From Puffinus mauretanicus (taxonomy: Eukaryota > Chordata > Aves > Procellariiformes > Procellariidae), in NCBI GenBank assembly GCA_023333565.1, contig JAJKFH010000948.1, forward strand, positions 1,860,001-1,924,000: DNA of 64,000 nt, read 5' to 3'. Numbering within the stretch: the first letter of the stretch is position 1; the number at the start of each line of letters is the position of its first letter. The notes beneath the pieces are model-generated. The model had not been told where the DNA came from, searched no databases, and worked only from the letters and a program-made list of their open reading frames with translations. Shown piece after piece: positions 34,920-47,570 of this stretch. The position numbers were made by a program, and so were the translations under genes.

Positions 34920-36930
34920 TTTGTCCCGTCCCCGTCTATCTCTGAAAAGAATCTGGCTCTGCTTTCTTTACAACCCCTTATTAGACAGTTCAAAACAATA
35001 AGGTGTCTCCTCAGCCTTCTCTTCTCTTAAGGGTGAACAAAATCGGTTCTCTCAGCCTCTCCTCATAGGCCACGTGCTGCAGTCCTCTAAGCATTTTGAT
35101 GACCCTCCATTGGACTCGCACCAGGATGGCAGTGTCTTTCTTGTCCTGGGAAGCTGACAAGCAGGCACAGCAGTCCAGCTGAGAATCGCCCAGAGGGGAA
35201 GTATCAGCTCCTTTGACTTGCTGGCTACACTCGTGCTGACACAACCTGATACGTTTTTGGCCATCCTTGCTGTAGGGGCACATTGCTGACCCATGTTCAC
35301 TTTACATACTTCTTGTACACCAGGATTCCCCACCCCTTTCCTGCAAAGCTGTTTTCTAGCACCAGTTGGTGCCAAGCCTGTATTGCTGTACAGAGTTATT
35401 CCGCTTAAAAAAGTAGGACCATAAATCTGTGTTTGTTGAACTTCATGAGCGTCCTGTCAACTTATTTGTCCAGCTCATGGAGGACCCTCTGAATAGCAGC
35501 TGGCTCCTTTAGTCTATCCATCTCCAGTTTGGTGTCATCCATTAACTTGTTAAAGGTGCTTTCTGTCCCATCAGATTATTAGCAAAGACACTACAAATAT
35601 CACTCCCATATCAGCCTCCAAGGGGTGCTGTTGGTAATGACTACCATTTGGACTTCATACTGCTGATCACAACCCTTTGAGTCCGAAGGTCTAGTCAATT
35701 ATTCACCCATTTTACCGTCCACTTTTCTAGTCCATATCTTATCAAATTGACTACAAGAATACTATGTGAGACCGTGTCAAATGTTTTGCCAAAATTAAGG
35801 TAAATGTTATGTACTGCTATCCCCTTCCCACAGAGCCTGGCATTGTATTATAATAGGCAGGCAGGATTTTGCCTTGGTAAATCTATGCTGGCTTTTCCCA
35901 ATCACCTTCTTGCGTGCACGCACCTGGATAGGGCTTCCAGGAGGATTTGCTGCATAATCTTCTGGGGACAAAAGTTGTGTTGACAGGTCTGTTGTTACTT
36001 GGGTTTGCCCAAGGTTTGAAGATGGGTATGATATTTGTCTTTTTTTACTCATTAGGGACGTCCCTCAGTTGCCATGACCTTCCAAGGATGATAGAGTATG
36101 GCCTTACAATGACTATGGCCAGCTTCCTCAGCAACCTCAAGTAAAGCTCATCTGATGCTGTGGATTTGTGTATGCCAAACTGACTTGATTGCTTCCTAAT
36201 TGTCTTCCTGTACAAGGGGTAATGCTATATTTCCAGAGACTCTGTCAGTAGGCTAAGTGACCTGGGAAGCCAGATGGCAGACCTTGCCAGTGAAAACTGA
36301 GACAATAAAAAGCCTTTATTATACAAGGTACTTTGGCCCTTTGTGTGTCTTTTTATGTTGATGTACATACAGAAGTTCTTGGTGCCATTCTTTCCATCCC
36401 TTGTTAGTTTCAACTACAGCTGAGCTTTGGCTTTCCTAACTCCAACATTGCATGCTTAGGTAACATCTCTATGTTCCTCCTGAGTAGTGTCCACACCTCT
36501 GCCTGCCATGGGGTTCCTTTTGGAGACTATGCTCGGTCAGGAGGTCCTTGTTCATTCTGACCTTCTGCTTGTGCATCAGAATGGCCTATTCTTCTTTGAG
36601 GAGGATATCCTTGAAGATCTACCAGTTCTCCTGGGTTTCTTTGCCCTTTAGAGCAGTTTTCCATGGGATTTTGCCAAACAGATCCCTGAACAAGCTGAAT
36701 TCTACCTCCTGGAAGTCCATGGTTCTGATCTTCCTATTGTTTTGCTAAGTTTTCTCAGGATTTTAAATGCCAAATCTCAATGCAGACAAAGCTGACTTCA
36801 GCCTTCACCTCCCCTGGCAAATTCTTCCTTGTTCGTGAGGAACAAGTTATATAGAGCATCTTCCCTGGTTTGTTCATTGATCACCTAGGTTAGATCTGCT
36901 TTCTAACCTCTGTCTAGGATGGAGCTGCTT
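34920..36930 (-). mobile_element. CR1 LINE, long old copy spanning endonuclease end to ORF2 C-terminus
   Basis: On the minus strand, in sense order, three parts are recognisable. The linker between endonuclease and reverse transcriptase lies at about 36300-36930, including the segment whose plus-strand text reads CAGATCCCTGAACAAGCTGA. The reverse-transcriptase entry lies near 35880-35945, with residues KKVIGKSQHRFTKAKSC. The later region leads through VAYEERLRE near 35040-35085. Many stops and frameshifts break it. Its own 3' end is missing; it meets the fragment at 34439-34899 across the GCT run. The segment at 57666-58050 is the same subfamily. Confidence 0.85.
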
Positions 36931-37052
36931 TTTTCTCCTTTCCTTAATTCCTTTGTTAAATACATATTAACCTTTAAATTACAGACAATAAATAAACAGA
37001 CAGCCGAATAAATATTCAATCTGTTTCTCCGATCAAGGTTGAAATAAAAAGG

Positions 37053-37490
37053 ATCATAGGATAATAGGATTATTCAGGTGGAGAGGACCTCAGGAGGTCA
37101 TCTCCTGCAGGGTCAGAAGCTCCTGACCTCAAAACAGGGTGAGCTATGAGGTCAGACCATGTTACTGAAGGCTTTATGCAGTCTGGTCTTTAAAACTTCC
37201 AAGGATGGTGACTGCATGCAACTTCTTTAGGCGATCAGATCCACTGCCTGACTGTCCTCATAGTGAAAAAGTTTTTCCTTGTATCTAGTCTGAACCTATC
37301 TTGTTTCAACTTATGCCTGTTGTTTCTCATCCTCTCACCCCTGTGAATAGGTTGGCTCCATCTTCTTGATACCTTCCTCGTGGGTACCAACAGACTGCTG
37401 TTAGGTTCCCCCAAAGCTTTCTCTTCTCCAGGCTGAACAAGCCCCATTCCCTCAGTCTCTCCTCATATGGCATATGATTCCTCAACATTT
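37053..37490 (-). mobile_element. CR1 LINE 3' fragment, sense strand -
   Basis: The reversed tail is ATCATAGGATAATAGGATT, followed by GAGAGGACCTCAGGAGGTCA and the ORF2 C-terminal region. A minus-strand frame at 37235-37447 carries LDTRKNFFT, equivalent to the LDIRKNFF motif. Homology ends just past the equivalent of YEERL near 37470. It is an older copy, only about 120 bases from the previous CR1. Confidence 0.9.
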
Positions 37491-40421
37491 TATGCCTGCA
37501 AGTTTACCATTTCCAAGTCAGTTTACAGCATTCTGTGACATCAGGACCAAGCTCTCCACATGTGTCTTTCAGGGAACCTTTAGAACCTACTTAGAGACTG
37601 GAAATCCCACTTTGGTAACAGACCATCTGGGAATCAGGCATTGCACTGATGAATGTGGCAATGCCTAAAAACCCTATGGGAATCTAAGCTGATGTATTTA
37701 ACCTTTGGAATGGAATGAGAAAAAAAAAAAAAAAGTCGAAGAAGCAGGGTACCCTAGCAAGACTTTCAGAGATAAAGACCTAAGAACATGAGGGAAGGCA
37801 CCCTCATAAAATAGTAAATATAGTAAATTTTTTAAAGGCTTTGTGACTTTTATCAATTTAAATTGTGTAGACAATTTCTTGATTTCTTGAAGGTACAAGG
37901 TAGACCATTAATGACATTAATAGTATTAGAGTTATCATCTCACTGTAAAGAAAACTCCCACTCAGTGATAACTGTGTCCTGCTATCACCTAACTTATTTG
38001 TTAATTTCTGAATAACTCTAGCAATTCCAGCTATTTACAATTTGGCCATAGGATAAATTTAGTATTTTCTTCTTTTACATTCATATGTGCTTGTTCATTA
38101 ACCCCTCCTCCCCCCGGGAATTTTTTCCCTTACTATATCTAAGTATGTCAAAAACAATATACATTGTGGCATTATAACTTTCTGATGTTGTATTTTATCA
38201 CAATAAGGAAATGTTATCTTATTCCTTTGGATACAGGGAAAGTAAAATAATATATATTGTATTTAAATGGCCATGACTGTAGTTCATGACTGCAGTGACT
38301 GAAGCCTACCAAATTGTTTAAAACATAATTGTTGATAATATTGCTTAAGTGGTATATAAATAATACAATTTTTTGAGCCATCTTCTGGCTCAGGGATGAG
38401 TTAATTTATGTGAGCTGTATGACTAAGGACTTCTAAATTGTCTCCAGACACTTTTAGCAACACTAGAAATGAGTTGAACTCTTTTCCTGCATGGGTTAGG
38501 ATTTTTTTTCTAATTGGTAACTTTTGTGAATTGTTTGAGTATTTTTGATTGAACGTGATCATGTGTTACAATCTGTCTTTTGTTTGAACTCTTGTATATT
38601 TACCTCTAATATATATGTAGAAAGAGAAGTATTTGGGGATATGCAACAAGCCAAGTTTGTATTCACATCCAAAGCAGGTTGTTCTTCCAGCCAAATCCTG
38701 ACCCAAATGCACCGTTGTTTCTGGGCAGTCTCCTGTTATTCAAAATAGGAAGTAGTTTGTTCCTATGATGGTCAATATCGCCAGAAGAACCTAGAATTTG
38801 GGGGGTTTAGCAGTATTAATTGGTTTGACTGATTAGTTGTCAGATGTTTTGACAAATGTTAAGGCAACCTAGAGAATGCTGCAGATCCAGTACCACATTT
38901 TCTTTGCACAGATTGACACATGGTTTACAAGACCCCTAAGAAAGTTTCACAAAAGCTGTTACTGCTTTTAGTAGACTTGTTTTTGTAGACTATTTTTAAC
39001 CAGAATAAGTGAGGAATTCACAATCTAGCCCTGATATTAAACATGCCATAGAATAGAAACAGTAGATATGAACTATCTACTCTATTTCAAGCATTTGAGT
39101 AAGGCAAATGTCATATCTTAAACTGAAAGCATTCTAAAAATATATAGCTCTTTACACAGAGACTTGTGTTAATGATAGCTCAAATCTAGAGCTGTTAGAT
39201 GAAAGCATAACATCAAAAGAATCCATGATGGCAATTCTCACTTGGTTTAGAGCTGACTTTGCCATAAGAGCTAGATCCAGCAATAAACGTGGGAATAATT
39301 ATCCAGCTGAGCAATTGGGAAATATTTGCAAACTTCCAGGCAGATGAATCTTATTCTAAAAAACACACTGCTCTTAATTTGTTTTACTACTTTTATTATC
39401 ACATTGCTTGTGAGAGGCAGTCATGTATCAAATTGTGACAACTGTTGTGTTCTTCCTTGGCCTCTTTTGGTCCAACTATGACTGCAATGTCCAGGATCCC
39501 AACAGTCATCACGCTGCTCTTTTCCACTTTCAGATTGGTTCAAGGCAGACATAATGCTTTCCTGGGGGGGGGACACTGTGTAACTGAAATTCATTCTGTT
39601 GATTACAATACCTCTCCCAAGTGCACTTACTGAAAGAGGAAGAGATAATTTCCATGCTTGAGACAACATTTCTTCTGATGCTGGAAATTATCTAGCATCT
39701 GCTGAGCTTATAAATGCTCTGTTTAACAAGTATTGCTTTGTTAATGCCTAAAATAATGCTTTTAAAGTAGTCACACTTCCCTTTCAGAAGTAATATTATT
39801 TACTTCTTTTAGAAATAAAGATAGTATGAACAAATTGGTATAAACCAAATAAAACTGTAAGGCTATGAAAGAAAAAAAAACGCAACAGTGTCAGCATTTA
39901 GTGCTCCTATATTGCATATGTAGTTGTCTTAATACTTATTATTTAAATGCACAACAATACTATTTGAAAGACCTTTTTTTCATTTTCTAGTATCCTTTTC
40001 TCTGGTAAATATGTGGAACCTTTTGCTTTTAAATGGTTGACCAGTTCAGAGGTCCTTAAATTAACAACTTAATGTACTTAAGAAAAATTGAAAATTGCAG
40101 TTTAATAATTAAAAAATCTGGTCTCAGACCTGCAGACACATATCCTTTTATTTACTCACGTGAGCTACTCCACTTAATTTATCAGGGTTACTCACAGCAA
40201 TGATATTAAACATGCTCATGAGGATGAATATTATGATCTCTCTAGACCCCTTCCGGTTCTATTTTCTAAGGTTTCTTTCAAATCTCTGACCCTTTTCGTA
40301 TACTCATTCAGCAGCTTGCTCATCTGGGAAGTATATAAAGGAGACAAATCTTACTTGTTGAGAATTATATCATTGCTTTAAAATGAAAAAGGACCAACAT
40401 GGACATTTTGTTATTACAAGG
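37491..40421. other. Intergenic, no gene recognised
   Basis: AT-rich sequence with short open frames only. No repeat family was recognised. Confidence 0.5.
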
Positions 40422-40996
40422 TGTTGTGGTTTAACCCCAGCCGGCCACTGAGCACCATGCAGCCGTTCGCTCACTCCCCTCACAATGGGATGGGGGAGAG
40501 AATCGGAAGGGTAAAAGTGAGAGAACTCGTGGGTTGAGATAAAGACAGTTTAATAGGGAAAGCAAAAGCCGCGCACACAAGCAAAGCAAACCAAGGAATT
40601 CATTCACTACTTCCCATGGGCAGGCAGGTGTTCAGCCATCTCCAGGAAAGCAGGGCTCCATCACGTGTAACGGTTACTTGGGAAGACAAACGCCATCACA
40701 CTGAACGTCCCCCCTTGTTCTTCTTCCCCCAGCTTTATATGCTGAGCATGACGTCGTATGGTATGGAATAGCCCATTGGCCCGCTGGCCCAGCCATCCTG
40801 ACCACGCTTCCTCCCAGCCCCCCATGCACCTGGCAGGGCACAGGAAGATGAAAAGTCCTTGACTAGCATGAACATTACTTAGCAACAACTAAAATGTCAG
40901 TGTGTTATCAACATTATTCTCATACTACATCCAAAACACAGCACTATAACAGTTAATAGGAAGAAAATCAACTCCATCCCAGCAGAAATCAGGACA
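40422..40996 (-). mobile_element. Solo ERV LTR (family A), sense strand -
   Basis: This 575-base LTR has TG...CA ends (TGTCCTGATTT at its 5' end, AACCACAACA at its 3' end, read on the minus strand). In U3 a TGACGTCG/CGACGTCA word lies at 40749-40756, followed by a TATA box (ATATAAAG, 40733-40740). A polyadenylation signal ATTAAA lies at 40549-40554. It is clearly related to the LTRs at 51349 and 52396. The flanking 5 bases (CAAGG left, AATTT right) do not match, so no target duplication is visible. No internal ERV sequence adjoins it. Confidence 0.88.
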
Positions 40997-42069
40997 AATT
41001 TTATCTTCAATTAGCAAAACCTTTAGTTAGCCATCATTAACTCTTAAGTATGAAAATTAATTGCTGAAATTAATCCGTAATACATCTTCATGGTGTTTCT
41101 TCTACAAAATTAAAGATTTTTTTTCCTTATTTCAGTTGCAGCTGCTCTAGAAACAGCGAAATAATATACAGAACAAGTAAATGTAACTAATTAAGAAATG
41201 CTAAGTGTAAAATTACATTTCTAACTGATATAAAGGGCCTTTTTCTCCTACAATGTGCCACCCACAGACAACGAATGAAAGAATATCATATCCCAGGTCC
41301 CACATATAGGCCATTTTGCTGAGAGCATGCAATGCAGGTGACATAAATCTTATCACAGTTTGACATTGTAGAAAGTCTCAAAGAGCTTATCAATATTAAT
41401 TCCAAACACATTGACTTTAATTTATCTTCATACACTTGTGTAGTAACTTCTAGTATTGCAATGATCAGCATGTATTCTGTACACTCTGATTTTCATAGTA
41501 ATGGAGTGAGAATGCACATATACTTCACTTGTTTGTGTTGAAGCTGATGAAGCTTTGCCCCAATGGCTCTATTTGGTCTTAAGTGTTATTAAAAGCTGTT
41601 CAGCCTAGCGAGGCCAGGGTCAGAGTTTCTGAGAGCAAGAAACTATGCACACAACAAGCCAACAAATAATGGAATAATTCATGTCAGTATCATCCAGTCA
41701 ACAACCTGATACCTGATAACAACCCAATAACAACCTACTTAAGAATTCAGAATTCAGAATTCAGGAGAGATCACAGGAACGCCTTGGGGGGGCACAAGGG
41801 GACCAAGTTTGTGGACGCCCAAGTGAAGATGGACTCTTCCAAGTCTTGCCAACTCTGAAGATACCCTTAAAGCAGGTCAATGCACATGTCAAGGATGGCA
41901 AGTCAACCTCAAACTCTGTCCTGACACTCCTGACACGTGACCAACTCCTGAAAAACCCTTTTATGATTACAGCCTGATGCAAAATATGTTAGAAAAAGCT
42001 AAGAGAACAACTGCAAGTTCTTCAAATGATCATATATTTTTCTCCCTGTAACTGTTTCACCTATCTGAT
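40997..42069. other. Intergenic, no gene recognised
   Basis: A small triple AATTCAG duplication lies near 41741-41763. The stretch 41560-41990 is more GC-rich than its surroundings and has open frames on the minus strand, but no family is recognisable. Confidence 0.45.
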
Positions 42070-42620
42070 GAAGGCTGTCATCTTCCTCTCTTCTCTAAGC
42101 ACTCTCTTCTTCAAGCTAGGAAGTCCCAGCTTCTTCAGCCTTTTCAGATCATATATACTACACTTTAGCTTCTTTCCATTTTTATCATCTGAGCTTCCAT
42201 GAATTGCTTTACATCTTTCTTGAAAATGAAGGTTTCCTAATAGGATACAGTACTCTAGCCTTATCTTACTTTGCACTACATAGCAGAGTTACTTAATATG
42301 TCTGTTTATACTTCCCAGAGTGATGTTTATCTCTTCTCACAGTATCCTGACAGTGTTGTGTCACAGTCATCTCATCATCCTCTGTAGTCTTTTACATGTT
42401 TTTCTGCATAACTGCTAGAGAGCCACTTCCACTGATCCCATCCAATCTTCATGCTGTTTATTATTCCTGCATAGGATTACTTTTCACCTTCTTCTGCTGA
42501 ATTTAATTTCTTTCATATCTTTCTCTAAGTAATTTTGTAATTTTTTTCCTTTCAAAAGCTTCACTGAAGTCAAAGTAAGTAAAATCTGTAGCTCTTCCTC
42601 TGTCCAAATAGAGCGAGAAG
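42070..42620 (-). mobile_element. Ancient CR1/L3-like fragment, sense strand -
   Basis: The plus-strand text CAAGCTAGGAAGTCCCAGCT, then GATACAGTACTCTAGCC, then CCCAGAGTGATGTTTAT follows the antisense order of old CR1 ORF2. On the minus strand near 42540-42610 the frame reads RGRATDFTYFDFSEAFE, a clear relative of the reverse-transcriptase motif around D--Y-DFSKAFD. There is a large internal loss between the two blocks. Confidence 0.75.
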
Positions 42621-42629
42621 TAGTGGACT

Positions 42630-42770
42630 TCTGCAGAGGAGATTCTGATTAGATATTCAGGAAAGATTTCAACTGCTAAGAACAGCAGAAGAGTGGGATA
42701 GAGTGGGTGTGAAATCTTCATTGCTAAAGGTCTTTCAGATCAGGATCGACAGGCATCTGTCAGGAGTGAC
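42630..42770 (+). mobile_element. Ancient CR1/L3-like fragment, sense strand +
   Basis: The plus strand carries the late ORF2 segment: TTAGATATTCAGGAAAGATT, then AAGAACAGCAGAAGAGTGG, then GACAGGCATCTGTCAGG, as in old CR1 3' parts. It lies next to the preceding fragment but in the opposite orientation. Confidence 0.65.
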
Positions 42771-45700
42771 ATAAATACAAGTACAAAAGTACTTTATTCT
42801 GGTAATGGAATAGATGAGGCTTCTTCCAATGATTCCCTGCACAGAGGAAATCAAGAATTGTCTTCAACCACACAAGGCTGCAGAGTAATTTTATCACAAA
42901 GCAAGTGAAAGAAGTCTCGATTAAAGAACAAAAGCTACATTTTAATCACATTTGTCTACATGGGGCCTTCAAAACTAATTCCTAAGGATTTCCAAGGAAT
43001 CTGAGGCATAAGGTGTTTGTAAATGTACATGTATGTAGACAAAAGCTATTGTTTGAATTACTTTGAAGGATTTTTATATAAAGGCAAGGCATCAGAAATG
43101 ATCTTTCATTAAAGATGATTTTTTTCCACAAGAGACTAATTTTAATTTGATATTTAAAATAATTTAAGTGACAGTCAAAAGTTTGCTTCTGCTTCTGGAT
43201 AAAGACATTACACACCTCTGCGTGTGTTTTCTCTTTCAAACTTCACTTTAGAGTCTTAGTTTGCATTTTAGCAGATGTGGCAGAGAGTTTCAAGGCCTGT
43301 TGATACAATCATAAGTTTTCATAGTGATATTCTCTGGGGAACAAGAGTAAAATAAACCTAACACTTCACATGGTTACTACCATGCAGCAACTAAGATGTG
43401 AGTCAAATTCAGCAGGTCAGCTGGAAGGGGGGGGGTCTGTCTTCTACAGTTGGTAATGTTTCAAGTGCTGGACTTCATTATTATTCTCTAGTTTCTGCAA
43501 AATAGTCTTGTGCTTTTGAAAACAATAATTCAGAACTTGCAAACCTAATGCAAGAAAAGTTCCCCCAAGGGATCAAGAAGTCAACCTGTATTTCACAATC
43601 ACTCATTTTTCCTGCAGCCCTCCTTTTATTCTAGCAAAAAGGATTCTTTTACAAGGTTAGTTCTTGCAACAATATGAAATGTGCTACTGCAAGCAAGAAA
43701 TGTCATAAGAGTAACTGTAAGTAAAAAAAAAAAGTTTCAGCCAGTTTGGTCATGATACAATAACTAAAATTATACTGAAATTATTGTAAATACCTATGCA
43801 GAAATAAACTGCATTCTTTGCTTCTTTTTCCTGGGACCTCACATGTACAGAGATTCTTCCACTCTAAACTGGAGCAAAGAAAGCATACCATTGACCAAAG
43901 GAATATTGGATGTAAATTTATAAAGCTTTGGGGAAGCATGTTTATTTCAAAACTGCAGCTTTATCTAGCAACTACTGTAAGAAAGAAAGTGAAATACAAT
44001 ACTCAAATCTGAAATAGTAGGTACAAAATGGGACCTTTTACATCTTAAAATATCTATTTAAAGGAAGTTTCTTTTTGCCTAAAAAGAATTGATTCCCAAA
44101 CATAAGATTGAGATCAGCCAGAAGAATTGCATGCAGCGTTGCTATAGAAGAGCCAAACTGCAAGACTGTAAAACTGAACTGGAAATAGATTAACACAGAG
44201 AAGGGTGTAAGCTTCTAAAATTGAAATTAGTTTCTCCTCAGATTACTGGAGTGCAACTACCAGTTACTCCTCAGTGCAACTACCCTAGTATTTAAATCCT
44301 TAGGCCATTTTCCTAATAGCGGTGTAATGTTGTTGCATAACATATATTACAAATACGTGTACATTTATATGAGCAATTTAGTGTACAACCCAAGAAGGCT
44401 TACTTTAGTTCTGAAGCTAATCTCTAAACAAGTTTGAATGCTGCTTTTTCCAATTGCAGATAATATTTGTAAGTTGTGCCCTAAAAGCCACTCTTTCCAA
44501 TCAAATGGACTGCTGCCACGCATGTGATCTGCTGTAGCAAGTCTCGAGGACCGCTGTTAAGCTGAACTGAACAAATGGTTTTATGTACTAGCAACAACAA
44601 AAAATCATGCTCCTCTTTCCCTTCTCCCACCCCACCGATATTCTGCTTATGAAAGAGCTTCAGGGTCAGACAGCCTCACAGAAATAGTCTCAGCTCAGCT
44701 GTTATCTTGCATGTGAGAGGTTAACTTAAAAACAAGAAGATGAAACTATCACAAGGAGATCTAACAGAAGAGCAATGGTGTACAATAATCGACATATTAG
44801 ACATGGTCAAGGAAATGTAAGTAAGCAAAACGACTTTGCAATAGAGGAGTGTCTGCTGAGTAAAAGAGGGTTGGGAGGTACAAGAAGCGCAGTAAGGCAG
44901 ATGTAAGAAATACCTTGCATTTGTGACTTGAGTGAGTGGCAAAGATGGATATTAAAACTTCTTCCCACAACTTTAACTTCTAAATCTTCCAAATATCTAT
45001 GTCATTGCACAACATCAATAGATTAACAGCTGGCATATGACAACTGTTAGTAAAAGTACCATACAGAAGCATGAATTAAAAAAAAAGCTCAGTTATCTTA
45101 AAATAATAGAGTATCTGTTTTTATCGGACAATGTTAATCCAGCAAAAGAAGGAATTAAAACTCCAACAAATAAATAGGTTAGGCTTGAAAAACAACAGAG
45201 ATTAGAACTAAGGTCATACCACCATTAAATTCTTTTTGTAATTGGTGCCCACTCTAAAAGTTTCATAAGGTAAAAGAAAATGATTAATGATTAGAAAATT
45301 TTATTTAATTTAATCTAGTTTATTTGACTAGAAAAACAAACTATATAATCATAACTCAACGATACGATTAAGGACAAATGAAAACTAGGATCTGTGTTTC
45401 AGGGGAGTTTTGCCATTTGTAGCTTCTTCTGTTCCAGAACAGAAAGGAAACAAACAAAAAATGAAGTTACCCTGAAGACTGCATGCAATTCTAGCACCTC
45501 TTTGCATTTATCTACTTAGCAGCATCCAGGAGTAAAGAGCTCCACGAGGGCCAGCATTTTATTGTTAGGAGACAAGTGTTGGGTGGAGCACGACAGCTCT
45601 AACGCTGTCTCATCTATACCATGGACACAGAGCACTCTCCCTTCCAAACCAATTCCCCATTTCTTTTCAGAGGGAGCTAGCTGCAGTGCTTGAAAACAGA

Positions 45701-46315
45701 GCCAAGGAGCAACTTCTCATTTGAACAGCAAGAATCATCACAGAATTTGTTCCCATGTAACACTTCTGGGCACTATTTTGCTTTGACATGATCTATTTCT
45801 CCCCTTGCATTTCCTTTACATTAGGTCTTGCCTGTGAATCAGTCACACTCCTTCAATACGTATTCCTTATTTGGATCTATCAAGAAAGCTAATGTTTCCC
45901 TTTTAATTAATAGCACTTTGCTTCTGGCTCCAACATCACATAGAGTGGGATGTGTAACTTCCACTGAACTTTCAAAAGTGTGGTGTGTGCATGACATTGC
46001 ACTTGTCCTTGTGGGTATCTTTTGCGTTCCAGTATGTTCACAGGCTTCCTGCTGGGTGGTTCTTCTTTTGATTAGCTGCAACAGATAGGGGCCATATGCC
46101 CCACCCTTTTTTTTTAAATAATCATAGGTAAGCATATGTTAGAGAACACAGTTTAGTCTTATGAACTTAGAGGTGGAAAAAAACTGAATGACTTATCAAC
46201 TTGCTCTTGCTGCCGGTTTAAAAAAACCATCACCATTGGATTCCTGAGCGCACGTCTAGGCTCACCAAATCACCAACTCCAAAGAATATAGAAAAGGGGT
46301 ATTGAGCCAGCCACC
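42771..46315. other. Intergenic, no gene recognised
   Basis: AT-rich. Open frames near 44721-44992 and 45828-46135 are short and unrecognised. Confidence 0.5.
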
Positions 46316-47570
46316 AGCAATTAGACACAGTCAACATGGGTTCACAAAGGGAAAGTCCTGTTTGATATCCTTCTATGATAAGGTTACCCGCCTAGCGGAT
46401 GAAGGGAGGGGGGGTGGATGTAGTTTTTCTGGGGTTTAGTAAGGCGTTTGATACTGTCCCTTACAGTATCATTCTGGAGAAATTCTCCAACTGTGGGATA
46501 AGCAGGTTTACAGTGCGCTGGGTGAAGAACTGGCTGAAGGGCAGAGCTCAAAGGGTTGTGGTGAATGGGGCTGCATCTGGCTGGCGACCGGTCACCAGCG
46601 GTGTTACTCAGGGCTTGATTTTAGGGCCAGTTCTGTTCAATCTATTCATCAACAATCTGGATGCAGGAGTTGAATGCACCATTAAGCAAGTTTGCTGATG
46701 ATACCAAACTGGGAGGTGCTGCTGACTCTCTTGAGGGACAAGATGCCTTGCAGAGAGATCTAGATAGATTGGAGCATTGTGCAATGATTAATGGGATGAT
46801 ATTTAACAAGTCCAAATGCTGGATTCTGCACCTAGGACAGAGTAATGCTGGGCACAAATATTGGGAGAGGAGTGGCTGGAGAGCAGCCCAGCAGAAAGGG
46901 ATCTGGGGGTGCTGGTCGACATTAGGCTCAATATGAGTCAGCAGCGTGCCCTGGCAGTCCAGAGGGCAAACCACATCCTGGGGTGCATCAAACACAGCAT
47001 AACCAGCCTGTCAAAAGAGGTGATCATTCCGCTGTATTCAGCATTGGTGCGGCCTCACTTTGAGTACTGTTGCAGTTCTGGGCCCCACAATATAAGAAGG
47101 GGGTCCTTGAACGCATCCAGAGCAGGGCAACAAAGCTGGTGAAAGGGCTGGAAGGAATGTCCTATGAGGAGCAGCTAAGGACTTTGGGCTTGTCTGGTTT
47201 GGAGAAAAGAAGACTGAGGCGACCTCATTGCTCTTTACAGCTTCCTGAGGAGGGGATGTGGATAGGGAGGTGCTGATCTCTTCTCCCTGGGATCCAGGAC
47301 ACGTGGGAACAGTTCAAAGCTGCACCAGGAGAGGCTTAGGCTGGACATTAGGAAGCATTTCTTTACTGAGAGGGTGGTTAAACACTGGAAGAGGCTTCCT
47401 TGAGAGGTGGTCGATGCCCCAAGCCTGTCGGTGTTTAAGAGGCATTTGGACAATTCCCTTAATAACATGCTTTAACTTTTGGTCAGCCCTGAATTGGTCA
47501 GACAATTGGACTAGAAGATCATTGTAAGTCCCTTCCAACTGAAATAGCCTATTCTATTCCATTCTAATCA
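46316..47570 (+). mobile_element. CR1 LINE, 5'-truncated, with frameshifted reverse-transcriptase remnant
   Basis: It starts near the QHGFTKGKSC region of ORF2. Reverse-transcriptase motifs follow: [26 protein letters not shown] and the RPVTSG...[13 protein letters not shown] block. [12 protein letters not shown] follows, the catalytic ADD motif region. Then come [25 protein letters not shown] and RRLR. The ORF2 remnant sits in four overlapping frames (46399-46698, 46661-46936, 46861-47142, 47070-47276), so there are at least three frameshifts. The tail (CTATTCTATTCCATTCTAAT) marks a different subfamily from the ATTCTATG-tailed copies. Confidence 0.93.

Noticed and set aside
46399..47276. A functional reverse-transcriptase gene
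   Set aside because: The motifs belong to a CR1 copy with at least three frameshifts and no 5' part; it is a dead retrotransposon.
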